Shown in pieces: positions 8,816 through 17,050 of a DNA stretch of 44,437 nt. The stretch covers positions 1 through 44,437 of the forward strand of contig DXCV01000037.1 of the NCBI GenBank assembly GCA_019115825.1, written 5' to 3'. Position 1 is the first letter of the stretch. The number at the start of each line of letters is the position of its first letter. The notes below the pieces were generated by a model. The model had not been told where the DNA came from and did not search any database. It saw only the letters and a list, made by a program, of their open reading frames with translations. This stretch comes from Candidatus Bacteroides pullicola. GTDB lineage: Bacteria > Bacteroidota > Bacteroidia > Bacteroidales > Bacteroidaceae. A program made the position numbers and the translations under genes.

Positions 8816-8853
8816 CCCCGAAAATCCATTATTCAACACAATAAACTTACCAA

Positions 8854-10041
8854 ATGATGAGAAAATCTGTACTTATCGCCGCGCTGGGCCTGATGTCCCT
8901 GACCGCGGTTGCACAAGACGCCCCGAAGGAAGAGGGCTTCGTCTTCACCACAGTGAAAGAAAACCCCATTACCAGCATCAAGGACCAGCACCGCTCGAGC
9001 ACGTGTTGGAGCTTCTCCAGCCTCGGATTCCTGGAGGCCGAACTGCTTCGCATGGGCAAGGGCACGTATGACTTCTCCGAGATGTTCGTCGTACACCACA
9101 CGATGGTGGACCGCGCCGTCAACTACGTGCGCTACCACGGCGACGCCTCCTTCTCGCCCGGCGGCAGCTTCTACGACATCATCTTCTGCCTCCAGAACTA
9201 CGGCCTCGTGCCGCAGGAAGCCATGCCCGGCATCATGTATGGCGACTCCCTGCCTGTACACACCGAGCTGGACGCCGTGGCAGGTGCCTACGTGCAGGCC
9301 ATCGGCAAGGGCCGCTACAGCAAGCTGACACCCGTGTGGAAGCAGGGCCTCAGCGCCATCTACGACACCTACCTGGGCAAGTGCCCCGAGACCTTCACCT
9401 ACCAGGGCAAGGAATACACTCCGAAAAGCTTCGGCGAATCGCTGGGCATCAACCCGGACGACTATGTGTCGCTGACCTCCTACACGCACCATCCCTTCTA
9501 CACGCAGTTCGCCATCGAAATCCAGGACAACTGGCGCAACGCCCTCTCCTACAACCTGCCCATCGATGAGCTGATGGCCGTGATGGACAACGCCATCAAG
9601 ACGGGCTACACCTTCGCTTGGGGCAGTGACGTCAGCGAACAGGGCTTCACCCGCGACGGTATCGCCGTGATGCCCGACGCCGACCGTGCTTCCGAGATGA
9701 CGGGCAGCGACATGGCCCGCTGGATTGGTCTCTCCGCCGCCGACAAGCGCCGGGAAATGACCACGAAGCCCATGCCCGAGATGGAAATCACGCAGGAGAT
9801 GCGCCAAGTGGCCTTCGACAACTGGGAGACGACGGACGACCACGGCATGGTCATCTACGGCATCGCCAAGGACCAGACCGGCAAGGAATACTTCATGGTG
9901 AAGAACTCCTGGGGCGAGAGCGGCAAGTACAAAGGCATCTGGTATGCTTCGAAAGCTTTCGTAGCCTACAAGACGATGAACATCTTGGTTCACAAGGATG
10001 CGCTGCCCAAGGACATCAAGAAGAAATTAGGGCTGAAATAA
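8854..10041 (+). CDS. Exported C1B cysteine aminopeptidase (bleomycin hydrolase/PepC-like)
   Basis: 395-residue papain-fold peptidase of the C1B group. The catalytic set is visible: Gln45 in DQHRSSTCWSF, nucleophile Cys51, His330 in DDHGMVIYG and Asn351 in KNSWGE. Residues 1-21 are a signal peptide (cleavage after AVA-Q), unlike cytoplasmic PepC, so it probably works in the periplasm, or at the surface, trimming peptides. The C-terminal KKLGLK resembles the C-terminal arm that folds into the active site of C1B hexamers and makes them aminopeptidases; this last point is by family analogy. The start is one of two adjacent ATGs (8854 or 8857). It is a single-gene unit with its own promoter and terminator. 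Confidence 0.9.
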   Translation: MMRKSVLIAALGLMSLTAVAQDAPKEEGFVFTTVKENPITSIKDQHRSSTCWSFSSLGFLEAELLRMGKGTYDFSEMFVVHHTMVDRAVNYVRYHGDASFSPGGSFYDIIFCLQNYGLVPQEAMPGIMYGDSLPVHTELDAVAGAYVQAIGKGRYSKLTPVWKQGLSAIYDTYLGKCPETFTYQGKEYTPKSFGESLGINPDDYVSLTSYTHHPFYTQFAIEIQDNWRNALSYNLPIDELMAVMDNAIKTGYTFAWGSDVSEQGFTRDGIAVMPDADRASEMTGSDMARWIGLSAADKRREMTTKPMPEMEITQEMRQVAFDNWETTDDHGMVIYGIAKDQTGKEYFMVKNSWGESGKYKGIWYASKAFVAYKTMNILVHKDALPKDIKKKLGLK

Positions 10042-10064
10042 AGGTCGTTTAACAATCAACCTGC

Positions 10065-10120
10065 AAGGGGGATTGACGCTTGCGCACAAAGGATGCCAAG
10101 GGTCAATCCCCTTCCTTTTC
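10065..10120 (+). terminator. Likely intrinsic terminator after the peptidase gene
   Basis: A long stem pairs AAGGGGGATTGAC (10065-10077) with GTCAATCCCCTT (10102-10113), followed by a pyrimidine-rich tail TCCTTTTC. The loop is about 24 nt, longer than usual. Confidence 0.6.
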
Positions 10121-10224
10121 CCAATATCGACTGTTCGGCGATAAGGAGCAAGGCTATCTAAGCACCTGATTCCGTTAATATTCCATAAACACACGCCTAT
10201 CCCCGCATTTTCCTTGCCATCCCC

Positions 10225-10255
10225 TTTGTCCTTTCCATGGAATCCTCTACCTTTG
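10225..10255 (+). promoter_or_regulatory. Promoter of the efflux operon
   Basis: TTTG at 10225-10228 and TACCTTTG at 10248-10255 with a 19-nt spacer: an essentially ideal Bacteroidetes housekeeping promoter. Confidence 0.75.
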
Positions 10256-10257
10256 CG

Positions 10258-10273
10258 CTAACAATTCTGTTAG
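10258..10273. promoter_or_regulatory. Probable TetR operator
   Basis: CTAACA-N4-TGTTAG, a perfect 6-bp dyad, lies just downstream of the -7 element, over the expected transcription start and 31 nt before the TetR start codon. TetR repressors commonly bind such dyads and block their own operon, so this is the natural candidate for autoregulation. Binding is inferred. Confidence 0.55.
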
Positions 10274-10303
10274 TCACACCGGTTAAACTTAATTGATTAT
10301 AAT

Positions 10304-10936
10304 ATGGGCAAAGAACAAAGCCACAGCCAAGACACGGAAACCCGCATCCTGCAAGCCGCCGAAAGGGAGTTTTTCGAGAAAGGCTATGCCGGAGCAAGGA
10401 CCACCTCCATCGCCGAAGCGGCGGGAGTGACCCACGCCATGCTCCACTACTACTTCCGCACGAAGGACAACCTCTTCGAGCGCATTGTCTCGGACAAGAT
10501 CAGCAAGCTGGGCGACATCATCCTGAGTGCCATCGGCGACGAGGACTTGCCCTTGGAGGAGCGAATCCGCCAAGGCATAGAGCGGCATTTCGACTTCATC
10601 GCCGCCAACCGGGAGTTGCCGCGGTTCATCGTCAACGAGGTCCTGACCCATCCCGAGCGGACCGGGCAGTTGCAAGCCGCCATACAAGACATCTTGAACA
10701 GCCTCCTGGACAGCCTCCAGCACGAGATAGACGACTATGCTTCCCAAGGGCTTTGCCGCCAAGTGGATGCACGGATGTTGCTGGTGGACATCGTGTCGCT
10801 CAACGTCTTCCCTTTCATCGCGGCCCCGATTGTCCGAGGAGCGATAGGAGGCAGCTACGAGAGCTACGATGAATTCCTGGCCTTGCGCAAGAAAGAGAAT
10901 GTAGAAACCATCCTGAATAAACTTAAAATCCAATGA
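10304..10936 (+). CDS. TetR/AcrR-family transcriptional repressor
   Basis: 210 residues. The N-terminal TetR DNA-binding domain is clear (about 12-60): ETRILQAAEREFFEKGY, then the helix-turn-helix TTSIAEAAGVTHAMLHYYF and KDNLFERIV. The C-terminal ligand domain (70-205) is all-helical and matches no specific subgroup that I can recognise. It is first in a seven-gene efflux operon, overlapping the TolC gene by 4 nt (ATGA). The arrangement recalls CecR, the TetR regulator of E. coli ybhGFSR. It probably senses a substrate or inducer of the pump and represses at the dyad in its own promoter. Confidence 0.92.
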   Translation: MGKEQSHSQDTETRILQAAEREFFEKGYAGARTTSIAEAAGVTHAMLHYYFRTKDNLFERIVSDKISKLGDIILSAIGDEDLPLEERIRQGIERHFDFIAANRELPRFIVNEVLTHPERTGQLQAAIQDILNSLLDSLQHEIDDYASQGLCRQVDARMLLVDIVSLNVFPFIAAPIVRGAIGGSYESYDEFLALRKKENVETILNKLKIQ

Positions 10937-12225
10937 CCATGCGCAAGACCTGTCTATTACTGATCGCGTCCCTCTTCTGCACGGTCCTCCCCCTCGCTGC
11001 CCAAACGACCTTGGAGGAATGCGTCGCGCTGGCCGAGGACAATTATCCGCTCATCCGCAAGTACGACCTGCTGACCCAGACGAAGGACGTGAACCTGTCC
11101 AACATCCGCAAGAGCTGGCTGCCCCAACTCAACGTCTATGCCCAAGGCACCGTGCAGAACGAGACACCTTCCTTCCCGGAGTCCCTGGCCAACCTCATCA
11201 GCCAAACCGGTGCAAACATCTCCGGGCTGAATGAATGGCAATATAAAATAGGTGCGGACCTCAGCCAGGACATCTGGGACGGCGGAACCTCGAAGGCACG
11301 GCGGAAGACGGAACGGGCCGAGGACGCGGAACGCCAAGCCGCCCTGGACATCCAACTGTATGCCATCCGCGAACGGGTGGAGGACTTGTATTTCGGCATC
11401 CTGCTCGTCGAGGAGCAAGCCGCACAGACGCAAGCCATGCAGACCTTGCTCCAAAGCAACCTCGACAAGCTGCGCACCATGCACCGCAACGGCACCGCCC
11501 TGCAAAGCGACGTGGACATGCTGGAAGCGGAATGCCTCGGCAACACCCAACAGCTCATCCAGGCGGAAAGCACGGCCCGAAGCTATCGCAAGGTGCTGGA
11601 GCTATTCATTGGCAAGAGCCTGGCCGGACTGGAACTTCTGAAGCCGGATGCCTCCCTGCCCCAAGACCTGTTGCCCGACCGTCCGGAGCTGAGGCACTTC
11701 GAAGCACAACTGCAAGCCAATGAGGCACAAAGCGCCGGTATTACTGCCTCCTTGATGCCCCGTATCGGCCTATTTGCCCAAGCCTACTACGGCTATCCGG
11801 GCTTCAACTACTTCGAGAGCATGATGAACCGCGACCCGTCCGTCAACCTCCTGGCCGGCATAAAGGTGTCTTGGAACATCGGCGCGTTCTACACGAAGAA
11901 GAACAACCGGCAGAAACTGCGCCTCGCGTCGGACCGCATCGCCGTGGAGCGTGACGTATTCATGTTCAACACCAACCTGAAGACCCGCTCACAACTGGAC
12001 CGCATCGACGAGCTGAAGGCCGTGATGAAGGAGGACGACCGCATCGTGCAACTGCGCGAGAATGTGCGGAAAGCCGCCGAATCCCAGCTGGACAACGGCA
12101 TCATCGACGCCACCGACTTGCTGACCAAGCTGACGGACGAAAAGCAAGCCCGCCTCACCGCCTCCTACCACGAAATCCAACTGCTCCAAAGTATCTACCA
12201 ACTCAAACATACCTTGAACCGATGA
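10933..12225 (+). CDS. TolC-family outer-membrane efflux channel
   Basis: 430 residues. Signal peptide to about residue 24 (LPLAAQ), then the start typical of outer-membrane efflux proteins (TTLEECVALAEDNYPLIRKY) and two structural repeats rich in long coiled-coil helices (about 25-215 and 216-425). It has no lipobox. It forms the outer-membrane exit duct of a tripartite pump. The start overlaps the tetR stop and the stop overlaps the adaptor start (both ATGA), so translation is probably coupled along the operon. Confidence 0.93.
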   Translation: MTMRKTCLLLIASLFCTVLPLAAQTTLEECVALAEDNYPLIRKYDLLTQTKDVNLSNIRKSWLPQLNVYAQGTVQNETPSFPESLANLISQTGANISGLNEWQYKIGADLSQDIWDGGTSKARRKTERAEDAERQAALDIQLYAIRERVEDLYFGILLVEEQAAQTQAMQTLLQSNLDKLRTMHRNGTALQSDVDMLEAECLGNTQQLIQAESTARSYRKVLELFIGKSLAGLELLKPDASLPQDLLPDRPELRHFEAQLQANEAQSAGITASLMPRIGLFAQAYYGYPGFNYFESMMNRDPSVNLLAGIKVSWNIGAFYTKKNNRQKLRLASDRIAVERDVFMFNTNLKTRSQLDRIDELKAVMKEDDRIVQLRENVRKAAESQLDNGIIDATDLLTKLTDEKQARLTASYHEIQLLQSIYQLKHTLNR

Positions 12226-13109
12226 AAAAGATAGCTTTACTCTCCGCAACCCTCCTGCTCCTGGCCTCCTGCCGGAACTCTGATAATTATGACGCCACGG
12301 GCATCTTCGAGGCAAACACTGTCACCGTGTCCGCCGAGACTGCCGGACGGCTCGTATCATTCTCCTTGAACGAGGGCGACAGCCTCCTCGCCGGACAAAC
12401 GGTCGGGCTGGTGGACACCACCCTGCTTGCCCTCCAACGGAAGCAACTGCTGAGCCAGCAACTCGCCACCGAGAAGTCATCGCCCGACATCGCGGCACAA
12501 GCAGCTGCCCTCCGCTCGCAGATTGCCCACCAGCAGAATGAGTGCGACCGCATCGCCCGCCTCCTGGCCGACGGAGCCGCCACGCAGAAGCAAAGCGACG
12601 ATGCCAACGCCCTGCTCCGCACCCTGCGCAGCCAACTGGAGGGTCTGCTCTCCACGCTGGACAAGAACCGCAGTTCCATCACGGAGAGTGCCTCCGCCCT
12701 GCAATACCAACGGGAACAGATTGAGGAACAGATACGCAAGAGCTGCATCACGGCTCCCCTCACCGGCACCGTCCTCCAGAAATATGCCGAGCAAGGCGAA
12801 TACGCCACACCGGGCCGTCCGCTCTTCCAGATGGCCAACCTCGATGACATCCATCTGCGTTGCTACTTCACGGCCTCGCAACTGGCGCATATCCAGATTG
12901 GGCAGGAGGTGACGGTCATCGCCGACTTCGGCGGGGACGAACAATACGAACATCCCGGCACCATCATCTGGATAGCCCAAGAAAGCGAGTTCACGCCCAA
13001 GTCCATCCAGACGCAGGACTCTCGCGCGAATCTGGTCTATGCCGCCAAAATCGCGGTGAAGAACGACGGTCGCCTAAAGCTCGGCCAATACGGGGAAGTG
13101 CGCTTATGA
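12222..13109 (+). CDS. HlyD-type periplasmic adaptor, lipoprotein
   Basis: 295 residues. The lipobox LASC gives an acylated Cys at residue 17, so the adaptor is tethered by lipid rather than by a transmembrane helix. The order is typical of membrane fusion proteins: lipoyl/biotinyl half (VSAETAGRLVSFSLNEGDSLLAGQTVGLVD, about 34-64), an alpha-helical hairpin (about 68-175), the second lipoyl half (ITAPLTGTVLQKYAEQGEYATPGRPLFQ) and a beta-barrel domain. It resembles YbhG and links the ABC transporter to the TolC channel. It overlaps both neighbours by 4 nt. Confidence 0.93.
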   Translation: MKKIALLSATLLLLASCRNSDNYDATGIFEANTVTVSAETAGRLVSFSLNEGDSLLAGQTVGLVDTTLLALQRKQLLSQQLATEKSSPDIAAQAAALRSQIAHQQNECDRIARLLADGAATQKQSDDANALLRTLRSQLEGLLSTLDKNRSSITESASALQYQREQIEEQIRKSCITAPLTGTVLQKYAEQGEYATPGRPLFQMANLDDIHLRCYFTASQLAHIQIGQEVTVIADFGGDEQYEHPGTIIWIAQESEFTPKSIQTQDSRANLVYAAKIAVKNDGRLKLGQYGEVRL

Positions 13110-14020
13110 AGACCGCCATCGACATCCAAAACCTGACGAAACGATACGGCAAGCTCGTGGCGCTCGACCACGTGAGCCTCTCCGTGCCCGAAGGCTCCCT
13201 GTTCGGCCTCATCGGTCCGGACGGCGCGGGCAAGACCACGCTCTACCAGATACTGACCACCCTGCTCAGTCCCGACGAAGGCTCGGCCACCGTGGCAGGC
13301 CTGGACGTGGTCAGGGATTACAAGAAACTGCGCACCCAGATAGGCTACATGCCGGAACGGTTCTCCCTCTACCCCGACCTCACCGTCCGCGAGAACCTGC
13401 ACTTCTTCGCCGCGCTGTTCGGCGTGGACGTGAAGGACAACTTCGACTTGATAGCCCCGATATTCAGCCAGCTGGAGAAGTTCCCCAACCGCCGGGCCGG
13501 TGCCTTGTCGGGTGGCATGAAGCAGAAGCTCGCCCTGAGTTGCGCACTGATACATCGTCCCAAGGTCCTGCTCTTGGACGAGCCCACCACCGGCGTGGAT
13601 GCCGTGTCGCGCAGTGAGTTCTGGGACATGCTGGCCACGCTGAAGGCCCAGGGCATCACCATCCTGGTCTCCACCTCCTACATGGACAAGGCCGAGCGCT
13701 GCGAACGCATCGCCCTGCTCCACCAAGGGAAGATTCTCGACGTGAACACCCCTGCCGGACTCATTGAGAACATGGACAAGAACCTGTACAATGCTTCGGC
13801 CACCCGGATGTATCCGTTGCTCGAAGCCTTGCGCACCCTGCCCGGCGTGAAGGACTGCTACACCTTCGGCGCCACGCTGCACGTCGTGACGGAAGAGGGC
13901 TTCAACCCGGACGATGCCATCGGCAGGCTTCGACAGGAAGGGCTGGAAGATGCACGCATCTGGCCCGCCCAAGGCAATATAGAAGACTTGTTCATTAAAC
14001 TAGCCAAGAACGATGACTAA
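13106..14020 (+). CDS. ABC transporter ATPase 1 of the efflux pump
   Basis: 304 residues. Start chosen at 13106 because ATG overlaps the adaptor TGA (ATGA); an in-frame extension upstream lies entirely inside the adaptor gene. Walker A GPDGAGKT (37-44, with Asp where Asn is usual), Q-loop YMPERFSLY (81-89), signature LSGGM (134-138), Walker B LLLDEP (155-160). About 75 residues follow the ATPase core as a C-terminal regulatory tail. It corresponds to the first half of the fused double ATPase YbhF; here the halves are separate genes. It energises the two ABC-2 permeases downstream. Confidence 0.93.
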   Translation: MKTAIDIQNLTKRYGKLVALDHVSLSVPEGSLFGLIGPDGAGKTTLYQILTTLLSPDEGSATVAGLDVVRDYKKLRTQIGYMPERFSLYPDLTVRENLHFFAALFGVDVKDNFDLIAPIFSQLEKFPNRRAGALSGGMKQKLALSCALIHRPKVLLLDEPTTGVDAVSRSEFWDMLATLKAQGITILVSTSYMDKAERCERIALLHQGKILDVNTPAGLIENMDKNLYNASATRMYPLLEALRTLPGVKDCYTFGATLHVVTEEGFNPDDAIGRLRQEGLEDARIWPAQGNIEDLFIKLAKNDD

Positions 14021-14756
14021 GGAAACCGTCATATCCGTCAAAGACCTCACCAAGAAGTTCGGTTCCTTCACCGCCGTGGACCACATCACCCTGCAAGTCC
14101 GTCGGGGAGAAATCTTCGGATTCCTCGGGGCAAACGGCGCAGGCAAGACCACTGCCATGCGCATGTTGTGCGGGCTCAGCTATCCCACGTCGGGCAGCGG
14201 CACCGTAGCAGGCTACGACATCCTCCGCCAAACGGAGGACATCAAGCAACACATCGGCTACATGAGCCAGAAGTTCTCCCTCTACGAGAACCTGACCGTA
14301 TGGGAGAACCTCCGCCTCTTCGCCACCATCTACGGCATGCCCGCAAAGAGTATTCGGGAGAAGGCCGATGCCGCCTTCCGAACCTTGGGCATGGAAGACC
14401 TGCGGAAGGTCCGGGTCAAGGAAATCCCCCTCGGCTGGAAACAGAAGCTGGCCTTCACCGCCGCCACCCTGCACACGCCGGACATTGTCTTCCTGGACGA
14501 GCCGACCGGTGGCGTGGACCCTTCCACCCGACGCAAGTTCTGGGAAATGATCTACCGGGCTTCCTCCGAAGGCATGACGGTCTTCGTGACCACCCATTAC
14601 CTGGACGAAGCCGAGTATTGTCACCGCGTCTCTATCATGGTGGACGGACGCATCCAAGCCTTAGACACCCCGGCGGGACTGAAGCAACAATACCGTGCCG
14701 AGACCATGGACGAGGTGTTCCGCATCGTGACCAAAGAAGCGAAACGAACCGATTAA
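14013..14756 (+). CDS. ABC transporter ATPase 2, degenerate signature motif
   Basis: 247 residues, overlapping ATPase 1 by 8 nt. Walker A GANGAGKT (39-46), Q-loop YMSQKFSLY (83-91), Walker B VFLDEP (159-164) and switch His in FVTTHYLDEAE are intact. The signature LSGGQ is replaced by LGWKQ (140-144), a change I associate with the second ATPase half of YbhF-like systems. The ATPase pair would then be asymmetric, with one consensus and one degenerate nucleotide site. It has no C-terminal extension like that of its partner. Confidence 0.92.
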   Translation: MTKETVISVKDLTKKFGSFTAVDHITLQVRRGEIFGFLGANGAGKTTAMRMLCGLSYPTSGSGTVAGYDILRQTEDIKQHIGYMSQKFSLYENLTVWENLRLFATIYGMPAKSIREKADAAFRTLGMEDLRKVRVKEIPLGWKQKLAFTAATLHTPDIVFLDEPTGGVDPSTRRKFWEMIYRASSEGMTVFVTTHYLDEAEYCHRVSIMVDGRIQALDTPAGLKQQYRAETMDEVFRIVTKEAKRTD

Positions 14757-14768
14757 CTCCTCATTCTT

Positions 14769-15818
14769 ATGTCGATATTCCACTCTCTCATCCAAAAAGA
14801 AATCCGGCACCTCCTGCGCGACCCACGCACGGTGACGGTGGTGCTGGTCATGCCCGTCGTGCTGCTGCTATTGTTCGGCTTCGCCATCTCCACCGAGGTC
14901 AACGACGTGCGGGTCGTAGCCGTGGTGGAACAGCATACGGACGAAACAAAAGGAATCATAGACCGCTTCCGCGCCAACTCCTATTTCACCTTTCAGGGCA
15001 TCGTGCCTCCCGACGAGGTAGAAAGCCTCCTGCGGAAGGGAGAAACGGATGCCGCCGTCGTGTTCCGCACGGAAGACGGGAAGCTGAGTCATCAGATTAT
15101 CGTGGATGCCTCCAACACCACCTTGGCACAAACCGCCACGGCTTACTTGGAGAGTGTCATCAACACGGCCACGGACAGCCTCCCCATCGTGACCCACACG
15201 CTCTACAATCCGCAACTGAAGAGCGCGTACAACTTCGTACCGGGCATCATGGGCATGATCTTCATCCTCATCTGCGCCATGATGACCTCGGTTTCCATCG
15301 TCAGCGAGAAGGAATCCGGCACGATGAGCCTGTTGCTGGTGTCGCCGGTACGTCCCCGAACCATCATCCTGGGCAAGTTGGTGCCCTACTTCCTGCTGTC
15401 GTGCATCATCCTGACACTGGTGCTGGTGCTGAGCTATACCGTACTGGGCATACCTTTTTCCTTCAGTATTCTCAACGTGATATGGGTGAGCCTCCTGTAC
15501 ATGATTCTTGCCTTGGCCTTGGGATTGCTGGTCTCCACCATCGCCTCCACTCAGGTAGCCGCCTTGCTGATTTCCGGCGTAATGTTCATGATTCCCGTAG
15601 TACTGCTGTCCGGCATGATTTTCCCCGTGGAGAACATGCCCCTGCTCTTGCAAGGATTCACGTGCATCATCCCGGCACGCTGGTACATCGCCGCCATGCG
15701 GGTGCTGATGATTCAACAGCTTCCCGTCGGGTATGTGCTGACGGAAGTCCTGCTGCTGGTGGGCATGACGGTAGTCGTACTGGCACTGGCCATCAAGAAG
15801 TTTAATGCGAAGAAATAG
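14769..15818 (+). CDS. ABC-2 type permease 1 of the efflux pump
   Basis: 349 residues of the ABC-2 membrane family (YbhS/YbhR-like). One N-terminal transmembrane helix (about 24-42) is followed by a large periplasmic domain (about 45-165) and five to six helices (about 175-340). The conserved SEKESGTMSLLLVSPVRPRTIILGKL segment of ABC-2 exporters is present in the cytoplasmic loop around residues 178-203. It probably pairs with permease 2 as a heterodimer. The stop codon lies inside a 13-mer (AAATAGGAATTTA) also found beside two other stop codons in the window. Confidence 0.92.
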   Translation: MSIFHSLIQKEIRHLLRDPRTVTVVLVMPVVLLLLFGFAISTEVNDVRVVAVVEQHTDETKGIIDRFRANSYFTFQGIVPPDEVESLLRKGETDAAVVFRTEDGKLSHQIIVDASNTTLAQTATAYLESVINTATDSLPIVTHTLYNPQLKSAYNFVPGIMGMIFILICAMMTSVSIVSEKESGTMSLLLVSPVRPRTIILGKLVPYFLLSCIILTLVLVLSYTVLGIPFSFSILNVIWVSLLYMILALALGLLVSTIASTQVAALLISGVMFMIPVVLLSGMIFPVENMPLLLQGFTCIIPARWYIAAMRVLMIQQLPVGYVLTEVLLLVGMTVVVLALAIKKFNAKK

Positions 15819-15829
15819 GAATTTAACTC

Positions 15830-16939
15830 ATGAACCCAAGAACCCTGAAGATACTGCTCAAGAAAGAAGTTTCGCTCATCAAACGGAACCCCATCATCCC
15901 CCGCCTGATCGTAGGGATGCCCGTCTTGGTGATGCTGATTATCCCCCTCGTGACGACCTTCGACGTGAAGAACGTGGGCGTGGTGGTAGTGGACAATGAC
16001 CGCACGGAATTGTCCCGTCGGCTGATTGCGGACATGAATGCCTCCGAGTATCTGTCCGTCACGGGCTGTTTCTTTACCTACGACGAAGCCTTCCAACAAA
16101 TAGAGAACGGAGAGGCAGACGCCTTGGTAGCCATCCCGGAAAATTACCTGAACGACCTGACCAACGGACATAAGCCCACGCTAGCCCTGAAGGCGAACGG
16201 CGTGAACGCCACCAAAGGAATGCTGGGCGCCCAATATGCCACGCAGTCCCTCGCCCATACCTTGGCGCAATGGCAGGCGGAGCAAGGCATTGCCCACCCC
16301 CTGCCCGCTCCGAGCGTCATCAACCGCTACAACCCCACGCTCAACTTCCGCAACTACATGATACCGGCGCTCATGGTGGTGCTGCTCATTATCATCTGCG
16401 GTTTCCTGCCCGCCCTCAACCTGGTCAGCGAGAAGGAGTCGGGCACCATCGAGGCGATGAACGTCACGCCCGTAGGACGGCTGGAGTTTGTCTTGTCCAA
16501 GCTGATTCCCTACTGGGTCGTGGGCATCCTGGTCGTCACGGTAGGCATGCTCATCGGCTGGCTGGTCTATGGGCTGGTGCCGGAGGGGAACATTGCCTTG
16601 GTCTATCTGGCCGCCATCTTGTTCAGCCTCGTCATGTCCGCACTGGGCGTATTCATCGCCAACCGCTCGACGACCATCTTGCAGAGCATCTTCCTGATGT
16701 TCGCCTTCATCGTGGTGTTCCAACTGATGAGCGGCCTGTTCACCCCCATCGCCTCCATGCCCCGCTGGGCGCAATGCCTCACCTACGCCATCCCGCCGCG
16801 TTACTTCATCGAAATCATGCGCTCGGTCTATCTGAAAGGGGCTACCCTGGCCGACCTGTGGGTGCCCTACGCCGCCCTCTCCGGCTTTGCCCTGCTGCTC
16901 TGCCTTGTGGCGGCAGGGACGTATAGGAAGCGGGCATGA
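15830..16939 (+). CDS. ABC-2 type permease 2 of the efflux pump
   Basis: 369 residues with the same plan as the preceding gene: first helix at about 20-40, periplasmic domain at about 45-175, then helices to the C-terminus and the SEKESGTIEAMNVTPVGR loop. The two permeases are clearly paralogous in layout. It ends the operon and is followed by a terminator-like hairpin. What the pump exports is not evident; YbhGFSR relatives have been linked to drug and cation export, but that should not be transferred by homology alone. Confidence 0.92.
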   Translation: MNPRTLKILLKKEVSLIKRNPIIPRLIVGMPVLVMLIIPLVTTFDVKNVGVVVVDNDRTELSRRLIADMNASEYLSVTGCFFTYDEAFQQIENGEADALVAIPENYLNDLTNGHKPTLALKANGVNATKGMLGAQYATQSLAHTLAQWQAEQGIAHPLPAPSVINRYNPTLNFRNYMIPALMVVLLIIICGFLPALNLVSEKESGTIEAMNVTPVGRLEFVLSKLIPYWVVGILVVTVGMLIGWLVYGLVPEGNIALVYLAAILFSLVMSALGVFIANRSTTILQSIFLMFAFIVVFQLMSGLFTPIASMPRWAQCLTYAIPPRYFIEIMRSVYLKGATLADLWVPYAALSGFALLLCLVAAGTYRKRA

Positions 16940-16949
16940 GCGGCGATGG

Positions 16950-17008
16950 GCTGCAAGATGCAATTATGCCATGTATACCTTGATATTTTTGCATCCGCAG
17001 CTTGTTTT
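16950..17008 (+). terminator. Terminator-like hairpin after the efflux operon
   Basis: GCTGCAAGATGCAA (16950-16963) pairs with TTGCATCCGCAGC (16989-17001), followed by TTGTTTT. The tail coincides with the likely -33 region of the next gene's promoter. Confidence 0.5.
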
Positions 17009-17024
17009 AATCGGGTATAAGTTG

Positions 17025-17032
17025 TATTTTTG
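17025..17032 (+). promoter_or_regulatory. Predicted -7 element for the DUF4143-type ATPase gene
   Basis: TATTTTTG matches TAnnTTTG. A TTG at 17002-17004 gives a 20-nt spacer. The start codon follows 18 nt downstream, so the leader would be very short. Confidence 0.55.
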
Positions 17033-17050
17033 CCCTAAAGTTTTTGGCTT

